The notes beneath the pieces were generated by a model, which had not been told where the DNA came from, ran no database searches, and worked only from the letters and a program-made list of their open reading frames with translations. Positions 1 to 8,121 of a DNA stretch of 64,000 nt are shown here, piece after piece. Within the stretch, counting starts at the first letter, position 1. Every line of letters begins with the position of its first letter. The DNA is from Streptomyces sp. DH41. GTDB lineage: Bacteria; Actinomycetota; Actinomycetes; Streptomycetales; Streptomycetaceae. Location of the stretch: NCBI RefSeq assembly GCF_029813785.1, contig NZ_JARVKY010000008.1:1-64000 (forward strand). The letters run 5' to 3'. The position numbers and the translations under genes were made by a program.

Positions 1-27
1 GCCCCGGACCCGTCGCGGGTCCGGGGC
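1..27. terminator. Perfect GC-rich hairpin at window edge
   Basis: A 10-base arm (GCCCCGGACC) is followed by a 7-base loop and its exact reverse complement. It is a strong stem-loop and a plausible factor-independent terminator. It sits downstream of the leftward gene that ends at 148 and possibly of a gene lying outside the window. There is no clear T-run, as is usual for Streptomyces terminators. Confidence 0.5.
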
Positions 28-147
28 GAAGCCCTGCCGGTGTGTGCCGTGCGATCCCGCCGTGCGACGCCAAAAGCGTGACGGGAGAGGAGCCGGACGG
101 GCCCGCCCCCCGAAGGCGGAGCCCGTACGGTGTCGGACGCGAACGGG

Positions 148-642
148 TCAGATCCGCCGTTCGGCCCGGCGGCGCAGCCAGAACAGGCCGCCGCCGGCGA
201 CGGCCGCGACGACGAGCCCGCCGCCGATCGCGATGTCGGTCGGGGTCGCGCCGCTGGAGCTGCTGCCGCCGATGCCGCCACGGACGCCACCGATCACGGT
301 GAAGGCGGCCGGACGCGTCAGTCGCCTGCCGGAGCAGTTGACGGTGATGTCGTACGAGCCGGGCCGGGCGTCCTCCTTGATGGTGGCGGTGCCCTTGGAC
401 GTCTCGTTGGCACCCTTGACCGGCGTCAGGTGGGTCGTGCGGAACGCGTCCGAGGTCATCGTGCCGCCCTGGGGGCAGCCGTCGACCGTGACGGTCATCT
501 GGCCGCCGCGGGCGATCACGCTGGGCAGGGCGACGATGTTGGACGGCTGGTTGTGGTCGCCGCCGGCGGTGGCCGCGGGGGCGGCCAGCCCGAGGACAGC
601 GACCGCGGCGCCGGCTGCCGCGAGGGCACGAGTGTTGCGCAT
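148..642 (-). CDS. Secreted, C-terminally membrane-anchored protein of unknown function
   Basis: This 164-residue protein has a classic signal peptide (MRNTRALAAAGAAVAVLGLA, cleavage probably after ATA near residue 26). A Ser/Gly-rich spacer lies around residue 130, then a hydrophobic helix of about 20 residues, ending in RRRAERRI. This looks like an extracytoplasmic domain tethered to the membrane. The start at 642 has a GGAGG-type ribosome site 4-9 bases upstream; a longer upstream reading frame lacks one. The gene is divergent from a class F sortase. The C-terminus has the hydrophobic-plus-Arg shape of a sortase substrate, but I see no LPxTG-like pentapeptide before the helix. It may therefore simply be a membrane protein. 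The mature part (two Cys, beta-rich look) was not recognised. Confidence 0.75.
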   Translation of the reverse strand: MRNTRALAAAGAAVAVLGLAAPAATAGGDHNQPSNIVALPSVIARGGQMTVTVDGCPQGGTMTSDAFRTTHLTPVKGANETSKGTATIKEDARPGSYDITVNCSGRRLTRPAAFTVIGGVRGGIGGSSSSGATPTDIAIGGGLVVAAVAGGGLFWLRRRAERRI

Positions 643-984
643 GTGATCCTCCGCGGAAGACGCCCCGGGTCCCGTCCCCGGTCGATCGGCGAGAAAGCGT
701 CTCCCAGAAAGACCCTCAGTTGCCCCGCACGGAGCCGCATTTCGGGAATGGTCCGGCAATGGTCCGTCCTGGTGAGGGGCGTACCGGGCCGGAACCACGC
801 GAGCGGATATCGCCGCAGGTCACGGACCGTCAGAAGTTTCCCGCCGGGGAAATCCCGGATGGCTCACGGGAGGGCGTCCGCGCCACCCGTTCGCCGCCGC
901 CCCGTCGCCGGTCGGACGGGGGGCGCATAGCGTGCTCGTATGCGCGGAAGACGCGGCGACGGCCGGGTCGAGAGGGGATGGCGA
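643..984. promoter_or_regulatory. Divergent promoter region of secreted protein and sortase genes
   Basis: This 342-base stretch holds no convincing gene. It contains a small hairpin at 837-852 (TTTCCC / GGGAAA with loop GCCG) and a repeated AATGGTCCG near 746-768. It must carry the outward promoters of both flanking genes. I could not assign -35/-10 elements with confidence. Confidence 0.4.
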
Positions 985-1653
985 ATGTATGCGTCCGAGT
1001 TGGCCGAAGAGGAGGAGCGGTCCAGGAAGCGCGCTCCCTGGGGCGTGATAGCGCTTGTTCTGCTGACCGGGCTCGCGCTCATCCGCAACGGTTCGGGGGA
1101 ATTCGAGGTGGGCCCGCCGCAGCCGGCGTCGGCCGCCGCCTCGGACACCCGCGCCGCCGGTGGCGACGACGCCACCGCCACGGGCCTCGCGCCGCTGGCG
1201 TACGCGGTCCCCGACCGGGTCTCCGTCCCCGCCATCCAGGTCGACGCGCCGATCATGCCGGTCGGTCTCGACGCGGAGGGCTGGGTCGACGCGCCGCCCC
1301 CCGAGGACCCGAATCTGGCCGGCTGGTTCACCGGCGCGGTCTCCCCCGGTGAAAAGGGCACCGCGGTCGTCGTCGGCCATGTCGACAACAAACAGGGCCC
1401 CGCCGTCTTCTACGGACTCGGGGCCCTGAAAAGGGGAAACAAGGTCGAAGTGCACCGCCAGGACGGAAAGACGGCGGTTTTCGAGATCTACGGCATCGAA
1501 GTGTTCGAGAAGGACGATTTCCCCGGCGACCGGGTCTACGCGTCCAAGGGCGGCCCCGAACTGCGGGTCATCACCTGCGGCGGCGGTTTCTCCAAGCAGA
1601 ACGGATACGAGGGGAACGTCGTCGCCTTCGCCCGCATGACCGGGGTCCGCTGA
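985..1653 (+). CDS. Class F sortase
   Basis: A single-pass membrane transpeptidase of 222 residues. A basic/acidic N-terminus precedes one membrane helix (about residues 17-34). A linker rich in Ala and Gly follows, then the sortase beta-barrel. Visible motifs are the catalytic His in VVVGHVDN, the Cys in VITCGGG, and a late Arg in the VAFARM segment. The short domain without class E extensions fits class F, the type typical of actinomycetes. Such enzymes cleave a sorting signal in a secreted protein and transfer it to cell-wall peptide or another nucleophile. The chosen ATG has AGAGGGG seven bases upstream; an in-frame ATG at 940 is the alternative. The divergent neighbour is a possible partner, although it has no visible sorting motif. 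Confidence 0.85.
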   Translation: MYASELAEEEERSRKRAPWGVIALVLLTGLALIRNGSGEFEVGPPQPASAAASDTRAAGGDDATATGLAPLAYAVPDRVSVPAIQVDAPIMPVGLDAEGWVDAPPPEDPNLAGWFTGAVSPGEKGTAVVVGHVDNKQGPAVFYGLGALKRGNKVEVHRQDGKTAVFEIYGIEVFEKDDFPGDRVYASKGGPELRVITCGGGFSKQNGYEGNVVAFARMTGVR

Positions 1654-1677
1654 GCGTGCCCCCGGCCGGGCGCGCTC
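1652..1677. terminator. Bidirectional terminator between sortase and deacetylase genes
   Basis: GAGCGTGCCC pairs with GGGCGCGCTC across a six-base loop, with one G-T wobble. It lies in the gap between two convergent genes and overlaps the sortase stop codon. Confidence 0.5.
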
Positions 1678-1685
1678 GGCGGGCG

Positions 1686-2522
1686 TCAGACGTAGTGCCG
1701 CCGGGGGACGGTGAGGTGGTAGCCGGAGTCCAGGAGTTCGGGCAGATAGGAGCGCAGGGCGCGGACGCTCTGCGAGCGGTCGCCCCCGGCGTCGTGCGAG
1801 AGCACCACGACGCCGGGGGCGGCGCCGTCCTCGACCCGGTCGACGATGGTGCCGGTGCCGGGGGTGGTCCAGTCGAGGGTGTCCACGGTCCAGGCGAGCG
1901 GTTCCATGCCGAGTTCGGCGCCAAGCTGGAAGGCGGCGCGGTTCCAGGCGCCGTACGGAGCCCGGAACCAGCGGGGCGGCTCGCCGTAGGCCTGCTCGAC
2001 GACCTCGCTCGTCCGTTCCATCTCGGAACGGATGCGGCGCCGGCCGAGGCGGGTCAGCAGCGGGTGGGACCAGGTGTGGTTGCCGACGACATGACCCTCG
2101 TCGGCCATCCTGGAGAGCAGGTCCCTGTTGTAGTCCGCCATCTCGCCGCACACGAAGAACGTCGCGCGCACGTCGTACCGCGCCAGCGTGTCCAGGATGT
2201 CCGGGGTGTAACGGGGGTCGGGCCCGTCGTCGAAGGTGAGCATCATGGTGCGGTCGCGGGCCGGCATGCGCAGGATCGGCTCGCTGCGTACCGGGGTCCG
2301 CCGGGGTGCGGCAGGGGGCGCGCCGTAGCCGGTCAGGGGCTGGAGGCGGTAGGCGGAGGGCTTGAGCGGGCGGCGGGCCGGGGCCCCCGGGGCGGGGGCG
2401 ACCGGCCTGGCCGATCCGTCCGACCGGCCCACCACGAGCGCGCCGGTGGTGCCGGCCGCTCCCACGGCCGCGGCGCCGGCGAGAAGTACCCGGCGTCGGG
2501 TGAGCAACTGATCCTTCTTCAT
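1686..2522 (-). CDS. Polysaccharide deacetylase (NodB domain), Tat-exported
   Basis: This 278-residue secreted metal-dependent carbohydrate esterase (CE4 family) removes N-acetyl groups from peptidoglycan or a chitin-like polymer. The N-terminus (MKKDQLLTRRRVLLAGAAAV) is a twin-arginine-type signal. A Pro/Ala-rich linker leads to the NodB domain at about residues 85-278. The defining motifs are present: TFDDGPD (catalytic base and metal Asp), HTWSH (metal His pair), RAPYG, and a C-terminal LSHDAGG. The protein therefore looks catalytically complete. It is convergent with the class F sortase, so it sits in a cell-envelope neighbourhood. The physiological substrate cannot be read from sequence. 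Confidence 0.88.
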   Translation of the reverse strand: MKKDQLLTRRRVLLAGAAAVGAAGTTGALVVGRSDGSARPVAPAPGAPARRPLKPSAYRLQPLTGYGAPPAAPRRTPVRSEPILRMPARDRTMMLTFDDGPDPRYTPDILDTLARYDVRATFFVCGEMADYNRDLLSRMADEGHVVGNHTWSHPLLTRLGRRRIRSEMERTSEVVEQAYGEPPRWFRAPYGAWNRAAFQLGAELGMEPLAWTVDTLDWTTPGTGTIVDRVEDGAAPGVVVLSHDAGGDRSQSVRALRSYLPELLDSGYHLTVPRRHYV

Positions 2523-2632
2523 GACTCATCAGTCGCCCGGCCGCGGTCCGCCGCACCTGAGCAACACCGGTGCGGCGGCACGAAACCACCCGCCCGGCCC
2601 AAGATCACGAGCGACTCGGATAGCCTCGCCGC

Positions 2633-3094
2633 GTGACGGAACAGCACTCCCAGCAGTTCGAACGGGGCACGGACGGGCCGAAGGTCATCGTCGCCGGGGT
2701 CGACGGCTCCGACTCCTCGCTCCGGGCGGCGGCCTACGCCGGCGGTCTGGCCCGGCGGCAGCGCGCGCTGCTCGCCGTGGTGTACGTGCAGCCGGTGCTG
2801 GCGGCGGGGGCGGCGCTCGGGGCGCCGGTGGCGGAGACGACGGACGAGATCGCCGAGGACCTGGTGGCCCAGATCCGGGAGGGCACCGAGCGGAGCAAGG
2901 GGATATTCGACGTGCGCTGGGAGTTCCACACCTTCCGCGGCGACCCCTACAACGGGCTGGTGAGGGCGGCCGACGAGTTGAAGGCGGACGCCGTGATCGT
3001 GGGCGCCTCCGAGCAGGCCGGCCACCGGATCGTCGGTTCCGTCGCGGTACGGCTGGTGAAGGCGGGACGCTGGCCCGTGACAGTGGTGCCGTAG
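2633..3094 (+). CDS. Universal stress protein (UspA family)
   Basis: A 153-residue single-domain Usp protein. It begins with the family beta-strand and acidic nucleotide-binding position (VIVAGVDGSDSS). It ends with the glycine-rich segment VGASEQAGHRIVGS and a terminal VTVV strand, as in ATP-binding Usp proteins. The GASEQ version of the Gly loop is slightly degenerate, so ATP binding is likely but not certain. The start is GTG. It lies just upstream of an amino-acid permease on the same strand with a gap of about 100 bases, so co-regulation is possible. Confidence 0.85.
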   Translation: MTEQHSQQFERGTDGPKVIVAGVDGSDSSLRAAAYAGGLARRQRALLAVVYVQPVLAAGAALGAPVAETTDEIAEDLVAQIREGTERSKGIFDVRWEFHTFRGDPYNGLVRAADELKADAVIVGASEQAGHRIVGSVAVRLVKAGRWPVTVVP

Positions 3095-3195
3095 CGCCCT
3101 TCGGGTGGCGTGTGCGTCGTGGCTTCCGTCGCGGGCGGGTGTGAGTCGTCATGATCCACCGTCAGCCGTTTGCCGTTCACGAAGAGGTGAGGCGC

Positions 3196-4608
3196 GTGGC
3201 CGGGTTCCGCATGGGCGAGGGCGTTCTCCGCCGCAAACCCATCGAGCACATCGAGGACACCGAGGGCGGTGAGGGCACCGGCCTGGTGCGGTCCCTCGGG
3301 TTGTGGCAGCTCACCGCGATCGGCGTGGGCGGCATCATCGGAGCGGGCATCTTCACCCTGGCCGGCACGGTCGCGAGCGGCACGGCGGGGCCGGCGGTCC
3401 TCATCTCGTTCCTCATCGCGGGCGTCGCGAGCGCGGCGGCCGCGCTGTCGTACGCCGAGTTCGCCGGGCTGATCCCGAAGGCGGGTTCCGCCTACACCTA
3501 CGGCTACGCCGTCCTCGGTGAGCTGGTGGGGTGGTTCATCGGCTGGGACCTGCTGCTGGAGTACACGGCGATCGTGGCGGTGGTCGCGATCGGCATCTCC
3601 GGCTACTTCAGCTTCCTGGTCGGTGAGATGGGCGCCGACCTGCCGAACTGGATGCTGGGCGCGCCCGGTACCGGCGACGGCCACCGGGTCGACCTCTTCG
3701 CGGCGGTGCTGTGCCTGCTGATCGCGTACCTGCTGACCCTGGGCATCAAGAACGCGGCCCGCTTCGAGATGGTCGTGGTCGTGCTGAAGGTGCTGGTGGT
3801 GCTGCTGGTGATCGGGGTCGGCGTCTTCCACATCGACACCTCGAACTACAACCCGTTCTTCCCCTACGGGGTCGGCGGGGCGTTCACCGGCGCGGCGACG
3901 GTGTTCTTCGCGGTCTTCGGCTACGACGCCATGTCGACGGCGGCCGAGGAGTCCAAGGACGCCCAGCGGCACATGCCGAAGGCGATCATCTACTCGCTGA
4001 TCATCTCGATGGTGCTGTACGTGGCGGCCTGTCTGGTGCTGACCGGCATGCAGGACTACAAGTCCATCGACCCGGAGAGCGGCTTCTCGACGGCGTTCAA
4101 GTCGGTGGGGCTGAGCTCTCTGGCCGACGTCATCGCGGTGGGTGCCATCATCGGCATCCTCACGGTGATGTTCACGTTCATGCTGGGCGTCACCCGGGTG
4201 TGGTTCAGCATGAGCCGGGACGGGCTGCTGCCCAAGTGGTTCGCCAAGACCCACCCGACGCGGCACGTGCCGACCCGGGTCACCTGGATCGTCGGGGTCG
4301 CGTCGGCCGCGATCGCCGGGTTCCTGCCGATCGGCGAGGCGGCCGAGCTGACCAACATCGGCATCCTGCTGGCGTTCGTGGTGGTGTGCGCGGCGGTGAT
4401 CGTGCTGCGCTACCGGCAGCCGGATCTGCCGCGCACCTTCCGTACGCCGTTCATGCCGGTCGTGCCGGCGGTGGGGATCGTCTTCTCGCTCTGGCTGATC
4501 ACGTTCCTGCAGTGGCAGACCTGGGCGCGGTTCGCCGTGTGGTTCGCGGTCGGCCTGGTGATCTACTTCGCGTACTCCTACCGGAAGTCGGAGCTGGCGC
4601 GCCGTTAG
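3196..4608 (+). CDS. Cationic-amino-acid-type APC permease
   Basis: An integral membrane amino-acid transporter of about 470 residues with 12 predicted helices. The family signature at the start of helix 1 is clear (AIGVGGIIGAGIFTLAG), and helices 2-3 follow the CAT-subfamily pattern (YAEFAGLIPKAGSAYTYGY). The N-terminal cytoplasmic segment RRKPIEHIEDTEGG resembles other actinobacterial CAT-type permeases. The GTG at 3196 is preferred because GAGGTGAGG precedes it; an ATG at 3151 would add 15 residues. The 3' end overlaps the convergent hydrolase gene by four bases. Substrate is probably a cationic or neutral amino acid by family; it is not determined here. Confidence 0.86.
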   Translation: MAGFRMGEGVLRRKPIEHIEDTEGGEGTGLVRSLGLWQLTAIGVGGIIGAGIFTLAGTVASGTAGPAVLISFLIAGVASAAAALSYAEFAGLIPKAGSAYTYGYAVLGELVGWFIGWDLLLEYTAIVAVVAIGISGYFSFLVGEMGADLPNWMLGAPGTGDGHRVDLFAAVLCLLIAYLLTLGIKNAARFEMVVVVLKVLVVLLVIGVGVFHIDTSNYNPFFPYGVGGAFTGAATVFFAVFGYDAMSTAAEESKDAQRHMPKAIIYSLIISMVLYVAACLVLTGMQDYKSIDPESGFSTAFKSVGLSSLADVIAVGAIIGILTVMFTFMLGVTRVWFSMSRDGLLPKWFAKTHPTRHVPTRVTWIVGVASAAIAGFLPIGEAAELTNIGILLAFVVVCAAVIVLRYRQPDLPRTFRTPFMPVVPAVGIVFSLWLITFLQWQTWARFAVWFAVGLVIYFAYSYRKSELARR

Positions 4609-5423
4609 AGGCCGCGGACGAAGTCGGTGAGGATGTCGCCGAACTGCTCGGGCTTCTCCATGTTCGGGTAGTGCGCGGTGCCTTCGACGGTGACGGAACG
4701 GCCGTTCGGGACCGTACGGGCGAGCCGTTCCGCCTCGGCGATCAGGTCGGGCGCGTCCAGGTCGCCGTTGACGGTGAGGACCGGGACGTCGATCTTCGGG
4801 ACCCGGGCCCAGGTGTCGGTGAGGGGCACGTGGTGGTTCTCCTCGTCCGGCGTGTGCTTGGAAAGGGTGCCGAAGGCCATCTCCCGCAGCCGGCGCGGAA
4901 TGTCCGGGTCGATGTCGTCGAGGGTGCGGGACTCCCCGGCCACGAAGCGCAGGAAGGCCGCGAGCCAGCCCTCGATGTCGCCCGCGCCCAGCGCGGCGGC
5001 CTGCTCGGCCTGCACCTGCCGCACCCACGGGTCGGTGTACTCGAACTCGCTGGTGGCCGCCCCGCAGGACACCACCGCGCGGACCAGTTCCGGGTACTCC
5101 AGCACCGTGTCGGCGACGATGGCGCCCCCCATCGACACGCCGACGAGCACCGCGGGACCGGCGTCGAGGTGGCGCAGCAGGGCGGCGAGGTCGTCGGCCC
5201 ACCGGAACGGCCGGGTCGCGTTGGCCGAGGCGCCGTGACCGCGGACGTCGGGGGCGATCACGCGGTGTCCGGCGGCGGCGAGGGCCGGGATCTGGGCGTC
5301 GAAGACCCGGTGGTCGGCGAACCCGGAGTGCATCAGGACGATCAGGTCCCCGGCACCGGTGTCGCGGTAGGCGAGGTCGCCGTCGGCGGAGTGGAAGAAG
5401 CGCAGATCCGAAGCGGTATTCAT
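4605..5423 (-). CDS. Alpha/beta hydrolase
   Basis: A 272-residue alpha/beta-hydrolase fold enzyme. The oxyanion region is LMHSGFADHRVFD, the nucleophile elbow is GVSMGG, and the late catalytic His lies in EGTAHYPN. A central DVRGHGAS segment is typical of the haloalkane-dehalogenase/esterase-like branch. The start at MNTASD lies inside one of two operator-like repeats shared with the divergent MarR gene. That arrangement is the usual layout for a ligand-responsive MarR controlling itself and a detoxifying enzyme. The substrate cannot be told from the sequence. Confidence 0.85.
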   Translation of the reverse strand: MNTASDLRFFHSADGDLAYRDTGAGDLIVLMHSGFADHRVFDAQIPALAAAGHRVIAPDVRGHGASANATRPFRWADDLAALLRHLDAGPAVLVGVSMGGAIVADTVLEYPELVRAVVSCGAATSEFEYTDPWVRQVQAEQAAALGAGDIEGWLAAFLRFVAGESRTLDDIDPDIPRRLREMAFGTLSKHTPDEENHHVPLTDTWARVPKIDVPVLTVNGDLDAPDLIAEAERLARTVPNGRSVTVEGTAHYPNMEKPEQFGDILTDFVRGL

Positions 5424-5474
5424 GACAACCAAGGTGTCATAGTCGATCGGGATTTGGCAACCAGGGTGTCATTA
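5422..5474. promoter_or_regulatory. Twin operator-like repeats between hydrolase and MarR genes
   Basis: Two related elements lie in the 58-base divergent gap. The first is ATGACAACCAAGGTGTCAT at 5422-5440, with six-base inverted arms ATGACA/TGTCAT. The second is TTGGCAACCAGGGTGTCATT at 5454-5473. They share the core CAACCA(A/G)GGTGTCAT. The first overlaps the hydrolase start codon. Inferred to be MarR binding sites giving autoregulation plus control of the hydrolase. Confidence 0.65.
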
Positions 5475-5481
5475 TGGCGGC

Positions 5482-5955
5482 ATGAAGGACATCGACGCAC
5501 CACTCCCCCCGGACGCCCTCGCCCGGCGCCTCACCGAGGTGTACGACCTGGTCGGCCCCCTCTACCGGCGCGCGCAGCGCAGTGTCGAGCAGGGCCTGAC
5601 CACCGACGGCCTGTCCGTCGGCGTCCGCGCCGTGCTGACCCTGCTGCACCGCAACGGACCGATGACCGTGCCGCAGATGGGCCGGGCTCAGTCGATCAGC
5701 CGTCAGTTCGTGCAGCGGATGGTGAACGACGCCGCCGACCGGAGCCTGGTGGAGAGCCTCCCGAATCCGGCGCACCGGCGGTCGTCGCTGATCGGGCTCA
5801 CGGACGAGGGCCGGGCGGCGATCACCGACGTCCTCGACCGGGAGCACCTGCTGCTGCGCGACGTCGGCGGGAGCCTCACGGACGCCGACGTCGCCACGTG
5901 CCTGCGGGTGCTCGGGGCCATGCTGACCGCGCTCGACCACGTGGACGACGCCTGA
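5482..5955 (+). CDS. MarR family transcriptional regulator
   Basis: A 157-residue winged-helix regulator. N-terminal and C-terminal helices form the dimer interface. The recognition helix region is MTVPQMGRAQSISRQFVQRM and the wing contains NPAHRRSSLIGLTDEG, both characteristic of MarR proteins. It is divergent from an alpha/beta hydrolase, and the gap holds two repeated operator-like elements, one overlapping the neighbour's start codon. By family precedent it represses both genes until a small molecule binds; the ligand is unknown. Confidence 0.9.
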   Translation: MKDIDAPLPPDALARRLTEVYDLVGPLYRRAQRSVEQGLTTDGLSVGVRAVLTLLHRNGPMTVPQMGRAQSISRQFVQRMVNDAADRSLVESLPNPAHRRSSLIGLTDEGRAAITDVLDREHLLLRDVGGSLTDADVATCLRVLGAMLTALDHVDDA

Positions 5956-5994
5956 CCGGCGCGGACGGCACCCGGACCCGCGCGGGCGCGACCT

Positions 5995-6019
5995 GGCCCG
6001 GGCGGGCGTCACCCGGGCC
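5995..6019. terminator. Bidirectional terminator between MarR and CapA-like genes
   Basis: GGCCCGGG at 5995-6002 pairs with CCCGGGCC at 6012-6019 around a nine-base loop in the gap between convergent genes. The right arm touches the capA-like stop codon. Confidence 0.45.
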
Positions 6020-7173
6020 TACTCCCCCATCACCAGCCCGTCCTCGTCCGCGCCCCGGCTGAGCACGACGGCGCGGATGCGGTCGCGCACGGCCCGTACG
6101 TCGGCCCCCTCCTCCAGCGCGCGGTTCAGGTTCACCACTCGTCCGGCGTCGACGTCGAACAGCTGCGGGACGAACTCGGCCTTGGTCACCCGCCAGCGTT
6201 CACCGGGTCCGGCGGGCGGCGCGAAGGTGAAGCGGCCGATGGTCGACTGGTTGCCGCGCGGGTCGCGGGCTCCCTCTCCGTTGATCATCTCGCCCGCGAT
6301 CTGGTCACCCATCCCGTAGATCACCCAGGTGCCGTTGACCTTCTCGTACGCCTGCGGGACATGGGCGTGGGTGCCGAGGATCAGGTCGATGTCGGGGCGG
6401 TCGCCGGTCCGGGCGGCGGTCAGGCTCCGGGCCAGGTCGAGCTGGTCCTGGTCGGGCTCGTCCTGCCATTCGGTGCCCCAGTGCAGGGACACGACGACGA
6501 TGTCGGCGCCGGCCTCCCGGGCGGCCCGGGAGTCCGCGACGATCCGCTCCTCGTCGATCATGCCGACCGCCCAGGGCTGCTCCTCGGGGATCGGGTGGCC
6601 GTTGGTGTGGAGGGTGTAGGCGAGGTGGGCGACCTCGGCCCGGCCCGCGCGCAGGACCGTCGCCGTGCGCGCCTCGGCCTCGGTGCGCGCTGTCCCGGCG
6701 TGCCGTACGCCGGCGCGGTCGAGGGCGTCCAGGGTGCGGCGGATGCCGTCGGCGCCGTCGTCGACGCTGTGGTTGGAGGCGGTGGAGCAGCCGTCGTAGC
6801 CGGTGGCGGCCAGCGCCTCGGCCACCTCGGGCGGGGACTTGAAGAGGGGGTAGCCGCTGTAGTCGCCGTGCGCGCCGTACACGGTCTCCATGTGGCACAG
6901 GGCGAGATCTGCGCGCGAGACGACGGGGCGGGCGCCGGCGAGCATGGGGCGGAAGTCGTAGCCGGTGCCGCCCGCGTCGAAGCGGGCCCGTTCGATGATC
7001 GAGTCGTGCGGCAGTACGTCGCCGGAGGCGACCAGGGTGAAGACGCCGGTGTCCGCGGCGGACGGGGCCGGGGCCGGGCGTCTCGGCGGTTCGTGGTCGC
7101 GGGCCTGGCAGGCGGCGCCCGCGGTGAGAAGGGCGGTCAGGGCCAGGGCCACCTGCCGACTGCGTGTGATCAT
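6019..7173 (-). CDS. CapA family metallophosphatase-like lipoprotein
   Basis: A 384-residue protein of the CapA family (named for poly-gamma-glutamate synthesis, with a calcineurin-like metallophosphoesterase fold). The N-terminus is a lipoprotein signal (hydrophobic run then TAGAACQ). Family motifs are VASGDVLPH (metal Asp), a CHMETV segment, ASNHSVDDG (Asn-His), LHWGTEW and LGTHAHVPQ. They indicate an intact metal centre on the outer face of the membrane. The start at MITRSR has GGAGTGG upstream; a longer frame from 7215 has no ribosome site. True substrates of CapA-like proteins in Streptomyces are not established. There is no capBC nearby, so a role in poly-glutamate capsule is not supported. 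Confidence 0.82.
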   Translation of the reverse strand: MITRSRQVALALTALLTAGAACQARDHEPPRRPAPAPSAADTGVFTLVASGDVLPHDSIIERARFDAGGTGYDFRPMLAGARPVVSRADLALCHMETVYGAHGDYSGYPLFKSPPEVAEALAATGYDGCSTASNHSVDDGADGIRRTLDALDRAGVRHAGTARTEAEARTATVLRAGRAEVAHLAYTLHTNGHPIPEEQPWAVGMIDEERIVADSRAAREAGADIVVVSLHWGTEWQDEPDQDQLDLARSLTAARTGDRPDIDLILGTHAHVPQAYEKVNGTWVIYGMGDQIAGEMINGEGARDPRGNQSTIGRFTFAPPAGPGERWRVTKAEFVPQLFDVDAGRVVNLNRALEEGADVRAVRDRIRAVVLSRGADEDGLVMGE

Positions 7174-7425
7174 CCGTCCACTCCGCTGGGGTCGCACACA
7201 CCAATGGAAAGTCACATTTACTTACAAATAGATAAGAAGGCCCCTCTCGTCACGGGCGGCTCCGACACGCCCATTAGCCCGTCCGGCGTGCGCGAACGGG
7301 GCGTGCCGACCGTTCGAGCGGGGCGTCGACCGTTCGTCGAACCGTTCGTCGACGCGATCGACCGTCCGTCGCACACCCGTGCGTGCGCCCTGTCCCCGGG
7401 CGGCGCCCTGCGATGCCATACGGCC
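7174..7425. promoter_or_regulatory. Divergent promoter region with AT-rich patch and ACCGTTCG repeats
   Basis: No gene is seen here. An unusually AT-rich patch at 7213-7240 (with TAGATAAG) is likely part of the capA-like or sigma promoter. ACCGTTCG occurs at 7309, 7329 and 7341, with a variant at 7361, partly within GTCGAC-bounded palindromic sequence. The spacing of 20 and 12 bases suggests an operator array or simple local duplication. Confidence 0.4.
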
Positions 7426-7980
7426 ATGACGGCCGGAATCACCCTCATGGACAGGACGAACGGGACGACCGCCGAGCACGAGCTCGCCGCACTGCAGCGC
7501 GAGCACGGCCGGCCGCTCTTCGCGCTGCTGCTGCGGCTCAGCGACGGCGACCGGCAACGCGCCGAGGACCTCGTGCAGGAGACCCTGGTCCGCGCCTGGC
7601 AGCACCCCGAGGCCCTGCGCGCCGACGACTTCGACTCGGTGCGGCCCTGGCTGCTCACCGTCGCCCGGCGCCTCGCGATCGACGCGCGCCGGGCCCGGCA
7701 GGCGCGGCCCGCCGAGGTCGGCGACGCCGTACTGGAGAACGCGCGGGTCTGTGCCGATCACGCCGAACGGGCCGCCGCGGCCCTGGATGTGCGCAAGGCT
7801 GTGAAGACACTCACTCCGGAGCACCGGGAAGTCCTGGTGCTGGTGTACTTCCAGGGGGCGAGTGTGGCGGAAGCCGCGGCAGCCCTGGGCATCCCGCCCG
7901 GTACCGTGAAGTCCCGCGCGTACTACGCGCTGCGCGCCCTGCGCAGGGTGCTACCGGGATACGCCGCCGACCTGCGGTGA
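7426..7980 (+). CDS. ECF sigma factor (sigma-70 family)
   Basis: An extracytoplasmic-function sigma factor of 184 residues with only regions 2 and 4. Region 2 spans about residues 25-95 and includes AEDLVQETLVRAWQH and the RPWLLTVARRLAIDARR helix. Region 4 spans about 125-180, with LTPEHREVLVLVYFQGASV and the recognition helix IPPGTVKSRAYYALRAL. A partner anti-sigma gene lies two genes downstream. ATG at 7447 is an alternative start; neither has a strong ribosome site, so leaderless translation is possible. The stimulus and regulon are not evident, but the flanking CapA-like and membrane genes fit an envelope response. Confidence 0.88.
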   Translation: MTAGITLMDRTNGTTAEHELAALQREHGRPLFALLLRLSDGDRQRAEDLVQETLVRAWQHPEALRADDFDSVRPWLLTVARRLAIDARRARQARPAEVGDAVLENARVCADHAERAAAALDVRKAVKTLTPEHREVLVLVYFQGASVAEAAAALGIPPGTVKSRAYYALRALRRVLPGYAADLR

Positions 7981-8030
7981 AACCGACCGTATGGTCAAGC
8001 CTCCGTAAAGCGCCTTGCCCTGGACCCCGG

Positions 8031-8048
8031 TTGAGTAATCGGCTGTCC
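8031..8048 (+). repeat. Element shared upstream of both genes following the ECF sigma gene (copy 1)
   Basis: TTGAGTAATCGGCTGTCC lies about 75 bases before the unknown gene at 8122. A near-identical element (TTGAGTGATTCGGCCGTCC, 8750-8768) lies about 60 bases before the anti-sigma gene. The pairing suggests a common regulatory site, possibly part of an autoregulated ECF promoter; this is inference. Confidence 0.35.
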
Positions 8049-8121
8049 TCATCCGTGTTCCGGACGGGGGCCCATGACCCGGGTCGGGCGACGCGCACGC
8101 ACCGGAGGAAGGCAGGAAGGG

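Noticed and set aside
2947..6062. Long open frames on both strands over the permease/hydrolase region
   Set aside because: Arg/Gly/His-rich translations without domains; they mirror the permease, hydrolase and MarR genes.
6019..7173. Capsule (poly-gamma-glutamate) synthesis locus
   Set aside because: Only a CapA-family protein is present; no CapB/CapC-type ligase genes adjoin it.
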